DNA from: Catenulispora rubra
GTDB lineage: Bacteria; Actinomycetota; Actinomycetes; Streptomycetales; Catenulisporaceae
Length of the DNA stretch: 64,000 bases
Direction: 5' to 3'
NCBI RefSeq assembly: GCF_015356825.1
Contig: NZ_JAACYW010000016.1
Coordinates: 1-64,000, forward strand
Shown here: in pieces, positions 1 to 13,130 of the stretch
Layout: each line of letters starts with the position of its first letter
Position numbering within the stretch: the stretch's first letter is position 1
The notes under the pieces: model-generated
Database searches by the model: none
What the model was told of the DNA's origin: nothing
The model's input: only the letters and a program-made list of their open reading frames with translations
Program-made: the position numbers and the translations under genes

Positions 1-79
1 GCCGCGACCAGCGCTCCAACTGCGCCCGCTCATCATCGGAGAGCACCAGCTCGGCCTTCGGCCGTCCCGTCCTCGGCAT
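1..79 (-). CDS. IS630-type transposase, N-terminal fragment (runs off window)
   Basis: The reverse strand opens with ATG at 79 and stays open to the window edge. It encodes 26 residues beginning MPRTGRPKAELVLSDDE and continuing RAQLERW. This is the typical N-terminus of IS630-family transposases, just before their helix-turn-helix domain. Only the first part of the gene is visible, so intactness and the inverted repeats cannot be judged. It marks a possible insertion next to the P450 gene. Family assignment rests on the N-terminal motif alone. Confidence 0.6.
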   Translation of the reverse strand, partial: MPRTGRPKAELVLSDDERAQLERWSR

Positions 80-196
80 GCCCGATATTCTACATTTAGA
101 AAATGAACTTCAGGCGCAGGACACTAGGCGAGGATTGTCGTCCGCCGCCCGCGCGCCACCGTGACTCTGCGCGCCTAGCGAGTCAGAATTCTGATT

Positions 197-1459
<1,263 letters not shown>

Positions 1460-1521
1460 CGGCCATCTGCCGGCCGTCTGACGGGTGTCAAGGCCATGAT
1501 GACAATGTGTCCGGACGTTAA

Positions 1522-1535
1522 AATGTCATAACATT
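1522..1535. promoter_or_regulatory. Inverted repeat upstream of the inositol operon
   Basis: AATGTCATAACATT has 5-base arms (AATGT/ACATT) around CATA and lies about 75 bases before iolG in an AT-rich patch. Wider flanks also hold ATGACA and TGTCAT. It is a plausible operator for an inositol-responsive repressor, but no regulator gene is adjacent and no consensus was matched. Confidence 0.35.
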
Positions 1536-1612
1536 CGGTTGACCGGCTGCCCGGTCCGCAGGAAGCTCCGAAGAAGTGGTCACCACAGGCACCCGTAGCG
1601 ACGGAGGCTGGC

Positions 1613-2671
1613 ATGACACTGTTGGGGCTGGTCGGCGTCGGGCGCATCGGAGCGCTGCACGCCAAAACGCTGCACGGGCTCGCGGACGTCGAGGTGGTGG
1701 TCGCCGACGTGCAGTCCGGCCGGGCCGAGGCGCTGGCCGGGAACCTGGGCGTGCGCTGGGCCCCGGACATCGACTCGCTGCTGCGCACCGAGCTGGACGC
1801 CCTGGTCGTCGCCACCCCCACCGGCAGCCACGCCGAGCTGATCGAGCGCGGGGTCGCCGCCGGGGTGCCGGTGTTCTGCGAGAAGCCGGTCGCGGAGAAC
1901 AGCGCGAAGACGCTGGAGGTCATCAAGAGCGTCGACAAGTACGGCGGCCGCGTGCAGATCGGGTTCCAGCGGCGCTTCGACGCCGGGTACGCGGCGGCGC
2001 GCGCCGAGGTGCGGGCCGGGACGCTGGGCCGCGTGCACACGCTGCGGGCGCAGACCTGCGATCCGTTCCCGCCACCCGCCGGCTACATCGCGACCTCCGG
2101 CGGGATCTTCCGGGATTGCAGCGTGCACGACTTCGACGCGATCCGGTGGGTGACCGGACGGGAGGTGGTCTCGGTGTTCGCCTCCGGTTCGGATCGGGGT
2201 GAGGCGTTCTTCGCCGAGTTCGGGGACGCTGATACCGCGGCTGCGGTGCTGCAGTTGGACGACGGTGCTTTGGCGGTGGTGACGGCGACTCGGTATCACG
2301 GCGCGGGGTACGCGGTGACGTTGGACGTGCAGGGGTCCCGGGGGAGTGTCGGGGCCGGGTACGACGACGGGCTGCCGCTGCGGCCGGTCGGCGAGAGTGA
2401 CGGCGATGCTGATGCCGATGGCGGTCGCGGTGGTGATGGTGGCGGTGGTGGCGGCGGCAGCTGGCCGAAGGGCCCGGCGCACGCCGGCTTCCTGGAGCGC
2501 TTCCGCCGGGCCTACGTCGGAGAGCTGGAGGCGTTCGTGCAGTTCGCGAAGGGCCGGATCGAGAACCCCTGCCCGGTCGGTGACGCGTTGGAAGCGCTGT
2601 ACGTCGCCGAGGCCTGTGACCTGTCGCGCGCCGAGAACCGCCCGGTGACGATCGCGGAGGTACGGCGGTGA
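1613..2671 (+). CDS. iolG: Inositol 2-dehydrogenase (Gfo/Idh/MocA family)
   Basis: A 352-residue NAD-dependent oxidoreductase. The N-terminal Rossmann motif is GVGRIGALHA. The family EKPV motif (CEKPVAEN) is near residue 90, and HDFDAIRW near 171 carries the catalytic-region histidine and aspartate. In this family myo-inositol is oxidised to 2-keto-inositol (scyllo-inosose). Its place as the first gene of an operon with iolE, iolC and iolD supports the assignment over other Gfo/Idh enzymes. A glycine/aspartate-rich low-complexity insert (about residues 262-284) lies in the C-terminal domain and looks like a surface loop. The stop overlaps the iolE start (GTGA). Confidence 0.85.
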   Translation: MTLLGLVGVGRIGALHAKTLHGLADVEVVVADVQSGRAEALAGNLGVRWAPDIDSLLRTELDALVVATPTGSHAELIERGVAAGVPVFCEKPVAENSAKTLEVIKSVDKYGGRVQIGFQRRFDAGYAAARAEVRAGTLGRVHTLRAQTCDPFPPPAGYIATSGGIFRDCSVHDFDAIRWVTGREVVSVFASGSDRGEAFFAEFGDADTAAAVLQLDDGALAVVTATRYHGAGYAVTLDVQGSRGSVGAGYDDGLPLRPVGESDGDADADGGRGGDGGGGGGGSWPKGPAHAGFLERFRRAYVGELEAFVQFAKGRIENPCPVGDALEALYVAEACDLSRAENRPVTIAEVRR

Positions 2672-3537
2672 TCGCGGACCGGATCGCCGGGGCCCCGATC
2701 TCGTGGGGCGTGTGCGAGGTGCCGGGCTGGGGCCACCAGCTGACGGCCGAGCGGGTGCTGACGGAGATGGCCGAGGCCGGGTTGCGGGCCACGGAGTTCG
2801 GGCCGGACGGGTTCCTGCCCGAGGACCCGCACGAGCGGCGCTCGCTGCTGAAGGAGTACCAGCTCCTCGCGGTCGGCGGGTTCGTGCCGGCGGTGCTGCA
2901 CGAGCCGGGGCACGATCCGTGGCCGGCCGTGGCCGAGGCGCTGGCCGGGTTCACCGCGGCCGGGGCGGATCTGCTGGTGCTGGCCGCCGCGACCGGCTCG
3001 GACGGCTACGACTCGCGGCCGGTGCTGGACGTCGAGGGCTGGCGGCTGCTGTTCCAGAACCTGGACCGGATCCGGGCGCGGGCCGTGGGGCTGGGGATCC
3101 GCACGTGTCTGCATCCGCATGTCGGGACGATGGTCGAGACCGGTGAGGATGTGGAGCGGCTCCTGGAGTCCTCGGACACGCCGCTGTGTCTGGACACCGG
3201 GCATCTGCTGATCGGCGGCGGGGATCCGGCGTCGCTGGCGTCGCGGGCGGCGGACCGGATCGTGCACACGCACCTCAAGGACGTGGACGCGGCCCTGGCC
3301 GAGCGGGTGCGCGCCGGGGAGCTGACGTACTACGACGCGGTGCGTGCCGGGATGTACCGGCCGCTGGGTGATGGCGACGCGAACATCGCAGGAGTCGTAT
3401 CCGCTCTGGAAGGGAACGAATATCAGGGCTGGTACGTGCTGGAGCAGGACACGGTCCTGGAGGCTGAGCCGACGCCCGGCGCCGGCCCGGCTGCCGACGT
3501 GCGGGCGTGCGTCGCCTACCTGGAGGGCCTGGCATGA
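2668..3537 (+). CDS. iolE: Myo-inosose-2 dehydratase (TIM-barrel, xylose isomerase-like)
   Basis: A 289-residue AP-endonuclease-2/xylose-isomerase-like barrel protein. It begins IAGAPISWGVCEVPGWG, typical of IolE. Metal-site stretches are CLDTGHLLIGGGDP, HTHLKDVD and the late VLEQD. IolE dehydrates scyllo-inosose to a trihydroxycyclohexane-dione. The GTG start at 2668 overlaps the iolG stop, and the stop overlaps the iolC ATG (ATGA at 3534), so the three genes are translationally coupled. Confidence 0.85.
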   Translation: MIADRIAGAPISWGVCEVPGWGHQLTAERVLTEMAEAGLRATEFGPDGFLPEDPHERRSLLKEYQLLAVGGFVPAVLHEPGHDPWPAVAEALAGFTAAGADLLVLAAATGSDGYDSRPVLDVEGWRLLFQNLDRIRARAVGLGIRTCLHPHVGTMVETGEDVERLLESSDTPLCLDTGHLLIGGGDPASLASRAADRIVHTHLKDVDAALAERVRAGELTYYDAVRAGMYRPLGDGDANIAGVVSALEGNEYQGWYVLEQDTVLEAEPTPGAGPAADVRACVAYLEGLA

Positions 3538-4478
3538 CCTACGACGTCGTCACGATGGGCCGGGTCGGGGTGGACGTGTATCCGCTGCAGGTCGGCGTGG
3601 GGCTGGAGGACGTGGAGACGTTCGGGAAGTTCCTGGGCGGCAGCGCCACGAACGTCGCGGTCGCCGCCGCGCGGCACGGACGGCGGGTCGCGGTGGTGAC
3701 GCGGGTCGGCGCGGACCCGTTCGGGCGCTTCGTGCGGCGCGCGATCCGCGGGTTCGGGGTCGACGACGCGTTCGTGGCGGAGGTCGAGGGGCTGCCGACG
3801 CCGGTGACGTTCTGCGAGATGTTCCCGCCGGACGACTTCCCGATCTACTTCTACCGCTGGCCCAAGGCCCCGGACCTGATGATCGCGCCCGACGAGCTGG
3901 ACCTGGACGCGATCGCCGAGGCGGGGGTGTTCTGGGCGACGCTGACCGGGCTGTCGGCCGAACCGAGCCGCTCGGCGCACCACGCGGCGTGGCAGGCGCG
4001 GTCCCGGCGGGCGCACACGATCCTGGATCTGGACTACCGGCCGCAGTTCTGGGAGTCGCGCACGGCGGCGGGCCGCGCGGCCCGGCTGGCGCTGCCGCGC
4101 GTCACGGTCGCGGTCGGCAACCTGGAGGAGTGCTACACGGCGGTGGGGGAGCGCGACCCGCACCTGGCGGCCGAGGCGCTGCTGAGCCAGGGGCCGGAGC
4201 TGGCGGTGGTGAAGCTCGGCGGCGACGGGGTGCTGGCGCGCACGGCGGACCAGACGCTGGAGATGGCCGCGCCGCCGGTGAAGGTGCTGAACGGCCTCGG
4301 CGCCGGCGACGCCTTCGGCGGCGCGCTGTGCCACGGGCTGCTGGAGGGCTGGCCGCTGGAGCGGACGCTGCGCTTCGCGAACACTGCCGGGGCGCTGGTA
4401 GCGGCGCGGATCGAGTGCTCGACGGCGATGCCGGAGACCGGCGAGGTGCTGGCGGCGCTGGAGGTCGGGGATGGGTGA
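3534..4478 (+). CDS. iolC: 5-dehydro-2-deoxygluconokinase (PfkB family)
   Basis: A 314-residue ribokinase-like sugar kinase. The N-terminal PfkB signature is GGSATNVAVAAARHG. The C-terminal signature LNGLGAGDAFGGAL contains the GAGD anion hole and catalytic aspartate. In inositol catabolism it phosphorylates 5-dehydro-2-deoxy-D-gluconate before aldol cleavage. The start is set at the ATG of the ATGA overlap with iolE; upstream in-frame codons would read back into iolE. About 336 bases without a convincing gene follow. Confidence 0.85.
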   Translation: MTYDVVTMGRVGVDVYPLQVGVGLEDVETFGKFLGGSATNVAVAAARHGRRVAVVTRVGADPFGRFVRRAIRGFGVDDAFVAEVEGLPTPVTFCEMFPPDDFPIYFYRWPKAPDLMIAPDELDLDAIAEAGVFWATLTGLSAEPSRSAHHAAWQARSRRAHTILDLDYRPQFWESRTAAGRAARLALPRVTVAVGNLEECYTAVGERDPHLAAEALLSQGPELAVVKLGGDGVLARTADQTLEMAAPPVKVLNGLGAGDAFGGALCHGLLEGWPLERTLRFANTAGALVAARIECSTAMPETGEVLAALEVGDG

Positions 4479-4814
4479 GGCGGCGGGGCGGGCTGAATGG
4501 CCGGGCTGCGCTGCGGCGCGGGCCGAGCAGCGGGCTGACTGGCGGCCTGAGCTACGAGCTGATCGGCGCGCTCAGCAGCGGGATCGGCGCGGCATTTTTG
4601 CCCCGCGCGGCGAGTACCAGGCCGATCACCGCAGATCCGCGGCCCGCAGCAAGCAACAGGTTTTGCCACAGGCAGGGCCGGCGAGCGTCATCTTCTTGCC
4701 TTCATCGCGCCATCGCACCGCATCCCAGTCGGCCGGCTCGGCGGTGTGGCGCCGGGCCGGCGTGTATGTCCGTTGGCTCCGTCCCGCGCCGCCTACCGAT
4801 CGCGGAGGTCGTTC
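4479..4814. other. Intergenic gap within the inositol operon
   Basis: No convincing gene is seen between iolC and the aldolase gene. The stretch is GC-rich, with repeated GCGGGCTGA-like words in its first 80 bases, and open frames give only low-complexity Ala/Arg/Pro peptides. The only clear signal is GGAGGT at 4804-4809, five bases before the next start codon. It could carry a second promoter or be what remains of a lost iol gene; neither is demonstrated. Confidence 0.4.
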
Positions 4815-5707
4815 ATGATTGAGGTCGGGGAGCTGCGGCGGTTGCGGCAGGTGCGGGTGGCGGAGCCGGAGGCCATCGCGGTCGCGGCCGCGGCTCGGCG
4901 GCGGCGTCCGCTGGTGGATGCCGGGGGCCGGTTGATGCTCATCGCCGCCGATCATCCGGCGCGGGGGGCGCTCAGTGTGCGGGACGATCCGTTGGCGATG
5001 GGGGATCGCAGGGAGCTGTTGGAGCGGTTGGTCATTGCGCTAGCGCGGCCGGGGGTCGACGGGGTGCTCGCCACGCCCGACATCGTCGAGGACCTGCTGT
5101 TGCTCGGTGCGCTGGACGACCGCGTCGTGGTCGGGTCGATGAACCGGGGCGGGCTGGCCGGCTCGGTCTCAGAGCTCGACGACCGCTTCACCGCCTACGA
5201 CGCCGCCGGGATCGCCGCCGCGAACCTGGACGGCGGCAAGATGCTGCTGCGCATCGACCTCGGCGACCCGGACACCGTCTCGACGTTGGAAGCGTGCGGA
5301 CGCGCGGTGTCCGAGCTCGCCGCACGCCGGCTGGTGGCGATGATCGAGCCGTTCATGGCGGCGCGCGCCGGGGACGGCCGGTTGCGCAACGACCTCACCG
5401 CCGCCGCCGTCGTGCGCGCCTGCGCCATCGCCGGAGGCCTCGGCTCGACCAGCGCCTACACCTGGCTCAAGCTGCCGGTCGTGGAGGAGATGGAACGCGT
5501 CCTGGCCGCCACCACGCTCCCGGTCCTGCTCCTCGGCGGCGACCCCGACGGCGCGCCCCAGGAGACGTACGCGGCCTGGGAGAAGGCCCTGGCGCTGGAA
5601 GGCGTCCACGGTCTGGTCGTCGGCAGAGCCCTGCTTTACCCGCCGGACGGCGACGTCGCCGCCGCCGTGGACACCGCGACCGCGCTGGTGAAACCCGGGG
5701 TGCGGGA

Positions 5708-5711
<4 letters not shown>
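4815..5711 (+). CDS. Cgl0159-type (beta/alpha)8 aldolase of inositol catabolism
   Basis: A 298-residue class-I-like TIM-barrel protein related to the Cgl0159/deoxyribose-phosphate-aldolase-like proteins found in actinobacterial iol clusters. Conserved stretches include LIAADHPARGA near residue 42, GVLATPDIVEDLLLL, VVGSMNRGGLAGS and LDGGKMLLRID. Its likely role is in cleavage of 2-deoxy-5-keto-gluconate-6-phosphate (IolJ-like), inferred from context. The ATG is preceded by a strong GGAGGT. The stop overlaps iolD (ATGA at 5708), which leaves no room for the iolB often found here. Confidence 0.75.
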
Positions 5712-7639
<1,928 letters not shown>

Positions 7640-7668
7640 CACCACAAACTGATGTGGAGGCAGCACGT

Positions 7669-8769
7669 ATGGCACCGAGGACACGTCTTCAGAAATCTGG
7701 ACTCACGGCAACGGGATTCAGAACAACGGGATTCGGCCGGCTGCTGACCGCGGCGCTGGCCACGCTGTTGCTGCTCGCCGGCTGTTCGAGCTCGTCCGGA
7801 TCGTCCAAGACCGGGGCCGCCTCCGGCTCCTGCCCCTACACCTTCGCCGTCATCACGCACGGCGACAACGGCAACTTCTGGAGCGTCGTCTACAAGGGCG
7901 CCAAGGACGCGGCCAAGGACACCGGCTGCAAGCTATCCGAGACCTACGGCTCCCAGCAGCAGGGCCAGGCCCACCCGGACGACAACGCCGAGAACGCGCA
8001 GATCCAGAACGCGGTCAACGCCAAGGTCAACGGCATCATCGTCTCCGACCACGCGCCGAGCGTGATGAACTCCACCCTGGCCGCCGCCTCCGACGCCGGG
8101 ATCCCGGTGGTGCTGGTCAACGCCGGCTGCGACGACGCCGACATCGCCGCCGCCAAGGCCCTGACCTGCGTCGGGCAGCCCGAGCAGCTGGCCGGCAAGC
8201 AGGCCGGACAGCGGTTCGCCAAAGAGGGCGCGACCAACGTGCTGTGCGTGATCCACCAGTCCGGGCAGAACCTGCTGGACCGCTGCAACGGCATCGCGCA
8301 GGGCCTGGGCGTCGGGCAGCAGTGCTCGACCGGTTCAGCCCCGGCCTCCGGCCCGGCCTGCACCGAGCTGATCCTGTCCACGCCGAACGCCGCCTCCAAC
8401 CCGCAGCAGGCCGTCGGCCAGGTCACCGCCTACCTCCAGTCGCACCCCGGTATCAGCGCCGTGATGACGCTGAACAACGCGATCGGTCAGGCGCTCGTCG
8501 TGGCAAAGCCGGCGAACGTCAAGATCGCCACGTTCGACCTGTCCAGCGACGTGCAGAACGACCTGCAGGCCTCGCCGCCGACCCTGGACTTCGCCGTGGA
8601 CCAGCAGCAGTACCTGCAGGGCTACCTGCCGGTGGAGTTCCTGTACCTGTACTCCAAGCACGAGGGCAACGCAGTCGGCGGCGGCACCACCGTGGCCAGC
8701 GGGCCCAAGCTCGTCGACAGCACGAACATCAAGTCGGTGGCCGCCGCGATCGCGGCCGGGGACGACTGA
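7669..8769 (+). CDS. Sugar (inositol) ABC transporter substrate-binding lipoprotein
   Basis: A 366-residue periplasmic-binding-protein type 1 family (RbsB/IbpA-like) protein. The N-terminus is basic, then a hydrophobic stretch and a lipobox LLAGC with Cys39 as the lipidated residue, so it is membrane-anchored outside the cell. Ligand-fold motifs include [26 protein letters not shown] and [11 protein letters not shown]. The start is the ATG at 7669, eight bases after GGAGG. It follows iolD by 29 bases and overlaps the permease start, so it probably captures inositol or a related polyol. Confidence 0.85.
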   Translation: MAPRTRLQKSGLTATGFRTTGFGRLLTAALATLLLLAGCSSSSGSSKTGAASGSCPYTFAVITHGDNGNFWSVVYKGAKDAAKDTGCKLSETYGSQQQGQAHPDDNAENAQIQNAVNAKVNGIIVSDHAPSVMNSTLAAASDAGIPVVLVNAGCDDADIAAAKALTCVGQPEQLAGKQAGQRFAKEGATNVLCVIHQSGQNLLDRCNGIAQGLGVGQQCSTGSAPASGPACTELILSTPNAASNPQQAVGQVTAYLQSHPGISAVMTLNNAIGQALVVAKPANVKIATFDLSSDVQNDLQASPPTLDFAVDQQQYLQGYLPVEFLYLYSKHEGNAVGGGTTVASGPKLVDSTNIKSVAAAIAAGDD

Positions 8770-9899
8770 TGGCCAGCGCCGACGTCGCGGTGGCCGGGCC
8801 CGGGCAGGCCGGGCCGCCGCCGGTCGGCCCGCCGGACGCCGACGTCGGGGCGGCCGAGGGCCGCGGCGCCGAGGCCGGCCTGCTCACCAGGGCCCTGCGA
8901 CGCCCCGCGCTCGGCGCGCTGCTCGGCGCGGTCGCGGTGTTCGTGGTGTTCGCCGTCACCGACAGCACCCCGCAGCACCTGTGGCTGACGCAGACCGGCT
9001 TCCAAGCCTGGGCGCAGCAGGCGGCGTTCTTCGGGATCATGGCGGTGCCGGTCGGGCTGCTGATGATCGGCGGCGAGTTCGACCTGTCGACCGGCGGCAT
9101 GACCGGGTTCTGCGCCATCATCATGGCGCTGCTGGTCGGGAACGAGCACTGGAACGCCTGGGCCGCGGTGGCGGTGACGTTCGCGTTCGGCGCGGCGATC
9201 GGGGCGGTCAACGGGATCGTCGTCACGCGCTCGGGCCTGCCGAGCTTCATCGTCACGCTGGCGACGTACTTCGTGTTCCGCGGCCTGTCGGTCGGCGGCG
9301 TGCTGAAGGTGAACCACGGCAGCACCAGCATCGGCCTGACCGGCACCGACCATCCGGGGCTGAAGAGCGCCAAGGACGTCTTCGGGGGCTCCTTCGCACA
9401 CAGCAACGGTCTGCCGGCCGGATATCAGGATGCGATCTTGTGGTTCGTCGGCGTCACGGTAGTCGCGGTGTGGCTGCTGGGGCGGACCCGGTTCGGGAAC
9501 TGGGTATTCGCCGTCGGAGGCGACGCGGACGCCGCGCGCAAGGTCGGTGTGCCGGTGCGGCGGACGAAGATCCTGCTGTTCATGGGGACCTCGACGGCTG
9601 CGGCGCTGGTCGGCGTCATCTCGTTCCTGCAGGCCAACACCGCGGTGTCCGAGCAGGGTGTGGGATACGAGTTCTACTACATCATCGCCGCGGTGGTCGG
9701 CGGGTGCCTGCTCACCGGCGGGCACGGCTCGGCGCTCGGCGCGGCGTTGGGGGCCTGCATCATCGGGATGGCGTTGCAGGGGGTCATCTACTCCGGGTGG
9801 GACAGCTCGTGGGACTTCACGTTCCTCGGGGCGATCCTGTTCCTGGCCGTCGCCGTCAATACCCTGACTCACCGGCGAGCGATGAGGGCGCGCAGATGA
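8769..9899 (+). CDS. Sugar (inositol) ABC transporter permease
   Basis: A 376-residue multi-spanning permease of the RbsC/AraH type (BPD_transp_2). A soluble Pro/Gly-rich N-terminal tail of about 40 residues precedes the first membrane segment. The region [13 protein letters not shown] and the later [16 protein letters not shown] are characteristic of the family. The ATG overlaps the binding-protein stop (TGATG) and its own stop overlaps the ATPase start (ATGA), giving a strictly coupled three-gene transporter. Confidence 0.88.
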   Translation: MASADVAVAGPGQAGPPPVGPPDADVGAAEGRGAEAGLLTRALRRPALGALLGAVAVFVVFAVTDSTPQHLWLTQTGFQAWAQQAAFFGIMAVPVGLLMIGGEFDLSTGGMTGFCAIIMALLVGNEHWNAWAAVAVTFAFGAAIGAVNGIVVTRSGLPSFIVTLATYFVFRGLSVGGVLKVNHGSTSIGLTGTDHPGLKSAKDVFGGSFAHSNGLPAGYQDAILWFVGVTVVAVWLLGRTRFGNWVFAVGGDADAARKVGVPVRRTKILLFMGTSTAAALVGVISFLQANTAVSEQGVGYEFYYIIAAVVGGCLLTGGHGSALGAALGACIIGMALQGVIYSGWDSSWDFTFLGAILFLAVAVNTLTHRRAMRARR

Positions 9900-10873
9900 C
9901 GAACTCTGATTCCCTCGTTGGGAATGCGCCGCTGCTGGAAGCGGACGGCGTCGGGAAGTACTTCGGGAACGTGCGTGCGCTCAGCGGCGTGTCGTTGTCG
10001 GTGCACGCGGGCCGGGTGACGTGCGTGCTCGGCGACAACGGCGCCGGGAAGTCGACGCTGATCAAGATCCTGTCCGGGGTGTTCACACCCGATGAAGGGG
10101 AGGTGCGCGTCGATGGCGCCGCCGTGAAGTTCCACAGTCCGCGCGACGCCCGGGCCGCCGGGATCGCGACGGTGTTCCAGGACCTGGCGATGGTGCCGCT
10201 GATGGCGATCTGGCGGAACTTCTTCCTGGGGTCGGAGCCGACGAAGGGCTGGGGACCGTGGCGGCGCTTCGACGCCGGGGCCGCCCGGGCGCGTACCCGC
10301 GAGGCGTTGGCGGCGATGGGCATCGATCTGCGGGATCCGGACCAGCCGGTCGGGACGTTGTCCGGCGGGGAGCGGCAGTCGGTGGCGATCGCGCGCGCCG
10401 TGCACTTCGGTGCCAGGGTCCTGATCCTGGACGAGCCGACGTCGGCGCTCGGGGTGAAACAGGCCGGGGTCGTGCTGCGTCGGGTAGTGCAGGCGCGGGA
10501 CCAAGGGCTCGGCGTCGTGTTCATCACCCACAACCCGCACCACGCGCATCCGGTGGGGGACCGGTTCGTGGTGCTGAACCGCGGCCGGCTGCTCGGGGAC
10601 TTCGCCAAGGACGAGATCGGGCGGGACGAACTGGTGCGGTTGATGTCGGGTGGGGCGGAGCTGGAGACGCTGGGGCATGAGCTTGAGCGGATTCCAGGGA
10701 TAGCCGCGACGACGGAACCACAGGCCGGTCCGGTACCGGCTGACGTGCAGGCCGGTACGGTAGTGGAGGAATCGCAGGTCGGTCCGGGATCGACGGAATC
10801 GCAAGTCGGCCCGGTACGGGAGGAATCGCAGGTCGGCCCGGTGCCGACTGAAGCGCTCGACGAAAACGGTTGA
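9896..10873 (+). CDS. Sugar (inositol) ABC transporter ATPase, single domain with repetitive tail
   Basis: A 325-residue ATPase. Walker [10 protein letters not shown] is near residue 45, the signature is [14 protein letters not shown], Walker B is [11 protein letters not shown] and the switch histidine is in FITHN. Unlike RbsA/AraG it has one ATPase domain, as in FrcA-type systems. The last ~50 residues are a low-complexity tail built from units related to ESQVGPV, each 8-10 residues long. The tail is not part of the ATPase fold and its role is unknown. Confidence 0.88.
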   Translation: MTNSDSLVGNAPLLEADGVGKYFGNVRALSGVSLSVHAGRVTCVLGDNGAGKSTLIKILSGVFTPDEGEVRVDGAAVKFHSPRDARAAGIATVFQDLAMVPLMAIWRNFFLGSEPTKGWGPWRRFDAGAARARTREALAAMGIDLRDPDQPVGTLSGGERQSVAIARAVHFGARVLILDEPTSALGVKQAGVVLRRVVQARDQGLGVVFITHNPHHAHPVGDRFVVLNRGRLLGDFAKDEIGRDELVRLMSGGAELETLGHELERIPGIAATTEPQAGPVPADVQAGTVVEESQVGPGSTESQVGPVREESQVGPVPTEALDENG

Positions 10874-10898
10874 TCGAAGGACTCTGAAGGACCTTGCC

Positions 10899-11852
10899 AT
10901 GCCGCTGCCCCGCCCTGCCACCCTCGGCGCGATCCGCGTCGCCCGGGAGGCCGCCACCCTGATCCGCCGCTCGGCCGCCCCGCGGCGGCTGCGCTTCAAG
11001 GCCTCGTCCGCGGACCTGGTCACGGCCACCGACCTGCGGGTCGAGCGGCTGGTCCGGTCCTGGCTGAAGGCCACCCACCCCGAGCACGCCATCGTCGGCG
11101 AGGAGGGCGGCGGGCTGGCCGAGATGGATCCCTCGCGCCCGACGTGGTTCGTCGATCCCGTGGACGGCACGACGAACTTCGTGCGCGGGATCCCGCACTG
11201 CGCCTGTTCGATCGCGTTCTGGGACGGGCAGCGGCTCGCCCTGGGCGTGGTGGCCGACGTGGCGCGGCGTCGTATCTATTGGGCCGAGGCCGGACGCGGC
11301 GCCTACGAGGGGCAGCGTCGGCTGCGCGTCTCGCCGGTGCGGCGGCTGGACCGGGCGGTGCTGGCCACCGGCTTCCCACCGACCCGGTCCTTCGACACCG
11401 ACGACAACCTCGCCGAGTTCTCCTCGGTGTTCCGGCAGTCGCGGGACGTGCGGCGGACCGGGAGTGCGGCGATCGACTTGGCGTGGGTCGCGGCCGGGCG
11501 GCTGGACTGCTACTGGGAGCAGCGGTGCGGGCCGTGGGACTGGGCCGCCGGGGTGCTGCTGGTGCGGGAAGCCGGCGGGAAGGCGACGACGTACGCCGGG
11601 CTGGAGTGGCATCCCGGGGACGCGGATCTGGTGGCGTCGAACGGGCCGGTGCATCCGGCGCTGGTCGAGTCGTTCTGTGAGGCCCGGGCGGCCGGTGGGC
11701 TTCCGGTGCGGCCGCCGCAGCCGGTGTTCAACGCGCCGGTGGTGGCTTCGCCTGGTGCGTCGGCGTCGCCTGCTTCGCCTGCGACTTCCCCTTCCCCGGC
11801 GTCCCCTGCCTCCTCGGCCTCTTCGGCTTCTTCGACGGCCTCAGCCGGGTAG
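10899..11852 (+). CDS. Inositol monophosphatase family protein
   Basis: A 317-residue Mg-dependent sugar-phosphate phosphatase-like protein. It has VGEEGG (first metal glutamate), the family signature DPVDGTTNF near residue 87 and GPWDWAAG near 210. All metal-ligand motifs are present, so it should be active on inositol-1-phosphate or a related phosphate. The final ~45 residues are Ala/Ser/Pro repeats unlike the family. The gene ends 12 bases inside the convergent MFS gene. It closes the inositol operon, 25 bases after the ATPase. Confidence 0.87.
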   Translation: MPLPRPATLGAIRVAREAATLIRRSAAPRRLRFKASSADLVTATDLRVERLVRSWLKATHPEHAIVGEEGGGLAEMDPSRPTWFVDPVDGTTNFVRGIPHCACSIAFWDGQRLALGVVADVARRRIYWAEAGRGAYEGQRRLRVSPVRRLDRAVLATGFPPTRSFDTDDNLAEFSSVFRQSRDVRRTGSAAIDLAWVAAGRLDCYWEQRCGPWDWAAGVLLVREAGGKATTYAGLEWHPGDADLVASNGPVHPALVESFCEARAAGGLPVRPPQPVFNAPVVASPGASASPASPATSPSPASPASSASSASSTASAG

Positions 11853-13130
11853 TTCGCGCAGCTTGCGCAGGGGCGAGCCGAGGAGGAACAGGACGCTGCA
11901 ACAGGCTCCGATCGTGGAGATCGCCAGGGCGGTGCGGATCCCCACGGTCGTGGCCAACACGCCGCCGGTCAGCGCGCCGAGGGGGCGGATGCCGTAGTTG
12001 ATGGTCTGCAGGACGCCGGAGATGCGTGAGCGCAGGTCGTCGGGCATGACGGCGGTGATGTAGGCGTTGGCGGAGACGTCCAGGAGCATGACGCCGAGGC
12101 CGGACAGGAATTCGTACACGAACAGCGTCAGGACGATCAGCGCCTTCGGGCCCGAGGCGAGCACGACGAGGATGTGCGGGGCGGCGAAGCCGAGGAAGCC
12201 GAGCGTCATGCCCATGCCGATGCCGATGCGTGCGACGATGCGGCCGGTCAGCGCCGCCCCGACCAGGCCGCCGACCGCGCCGGCGCCGAGGGCCAGGCCG
12301 AGCAGCCCGGCGTTGATGTGCAGGTACGTGGTCGCGTAGAGGATGAACAGGGCCTGGAAGATGAAGTCGAAGAAGTTGACCGTGCCGACGGCCCCTTGCA
12401 GGGCCCTGATGCCGGGCGTGGCGACGATCCAGCGCAGGCCGTCCAGGAAGCCGCCTTTGGCTTCGCGGTCCGGCACGGGTTCGGTCGGCGAGATCCGGCT
12501 CAGCGCCACGGCCGAGGCCAGGTAGCTCGCCGCGTCGGCGACCAGCGCGAACGGCGCGGTGAGGAGCTGCACCGCGAGGCCGCCGAGGCTGGGACCGGAG
12601 ACGGAGGCGAAGGCGCGGCTGCCGTTGCTGAGGGAGGACGCCTGCATGAGCTCGGCGTTGGGGACCATGGCCGCGAACAGGGTGTTGTCGGAGATGCTGA
12701 AGAGCACCGCGAGCGTCCCGACGACGAGCTCGGCGACGATCAGCTGCGTCAGGCTCAGCACGCCGAAGGCGTAGGCGAGTGGCACCGACAGCACGGCCAG
12801 GAAGCGCCCGAGGTCGGCGAAGAGCATGATCCGGCGCCGGCTGGGCCGCCGATCGACCCAGATGCCGGCCGGAATCGAGAGCAGCAGCGCGGGGATCATC
12901 GGCGCGGCGGTGAGCCACGACATCGCGGTGGCGTCCGCGGCGAACAGGTTCACGGCGGCGAAGGGCATCGCGATGCGATGGACCTCGTCGCCCATGAGGG
13001 AGACGCTGTGCCCGATCCAGAAGCGGCGGAAGTCGCGGCGCTGGAGGACCGCTGGGACACGGTGGCGGAGGGCGGACGGGAGCAGGCGGGATATCGCGCG
13101 CTCGGGGGGCGCTTCGGTGGAGGCGGTCAC
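11841..13130 (-). CDS. MFS transporter (drug exporter-like)
   Basis: A 429-residue major-facilitator protein with about 12 hydrophobic segments. It opens with RRDFRRFWIGHSVSLMGDEV and has the loop 2-3 motif GIWVDRRPSRRR, typical of MFS exporters of the enterobactin-exporter/macrolide-efflux type. The ATG overlaps the stop of a small upstream ORF (ATGA), and an HTH regulator lies further upstream on the same strand. The C-terminus overlaps the convergent phosphatase gene by 12 bases. Substrate unknown. Confidence 0.88.
   Translation of the reverse strand: MTASTEAPPERAISRLLPSALRHRVPAVLQRRDFRRFWIGHSVSLMGDEVHRIAMPFAAVNLFAADATAMSWLTAAPMIPALLLSIPAGIWVDRRPSRRRIMLFADLGRFLAVLSVPLAYAFGVLSLTQLIVAELVVGTLAVLFSISDNTLFAAMVPNAELMQASSLSNGSRAFASVSGPSLGGLAVQLLTAPFALVADAASYLASAVALSRISPTEPVPDREAKGGFLDGLRWIVATPGIRALQGAVGTVNFFDFIFQALFILYATTYLHINAGLLGLALGAGAVGGLVGAALTGRIVARIGIGMGMTLGFLGFAAPHILVVLASGPKALIVLTLFVYEFLSGLGVMLLDVSANAYITAVMPDDLRSRISGVLQTINYGIRPLGALTGGVLATTVGIRTALAISTIGACCSVLFLLGSPLRKLRELPG

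Noticed and set aside
4133..4669. Long reverse-strand frame across iolC and the gap after it
   Set aside because: It mirrors the high-GC coding bias of iolC and has no recognisable domain or ribosome-binding site.
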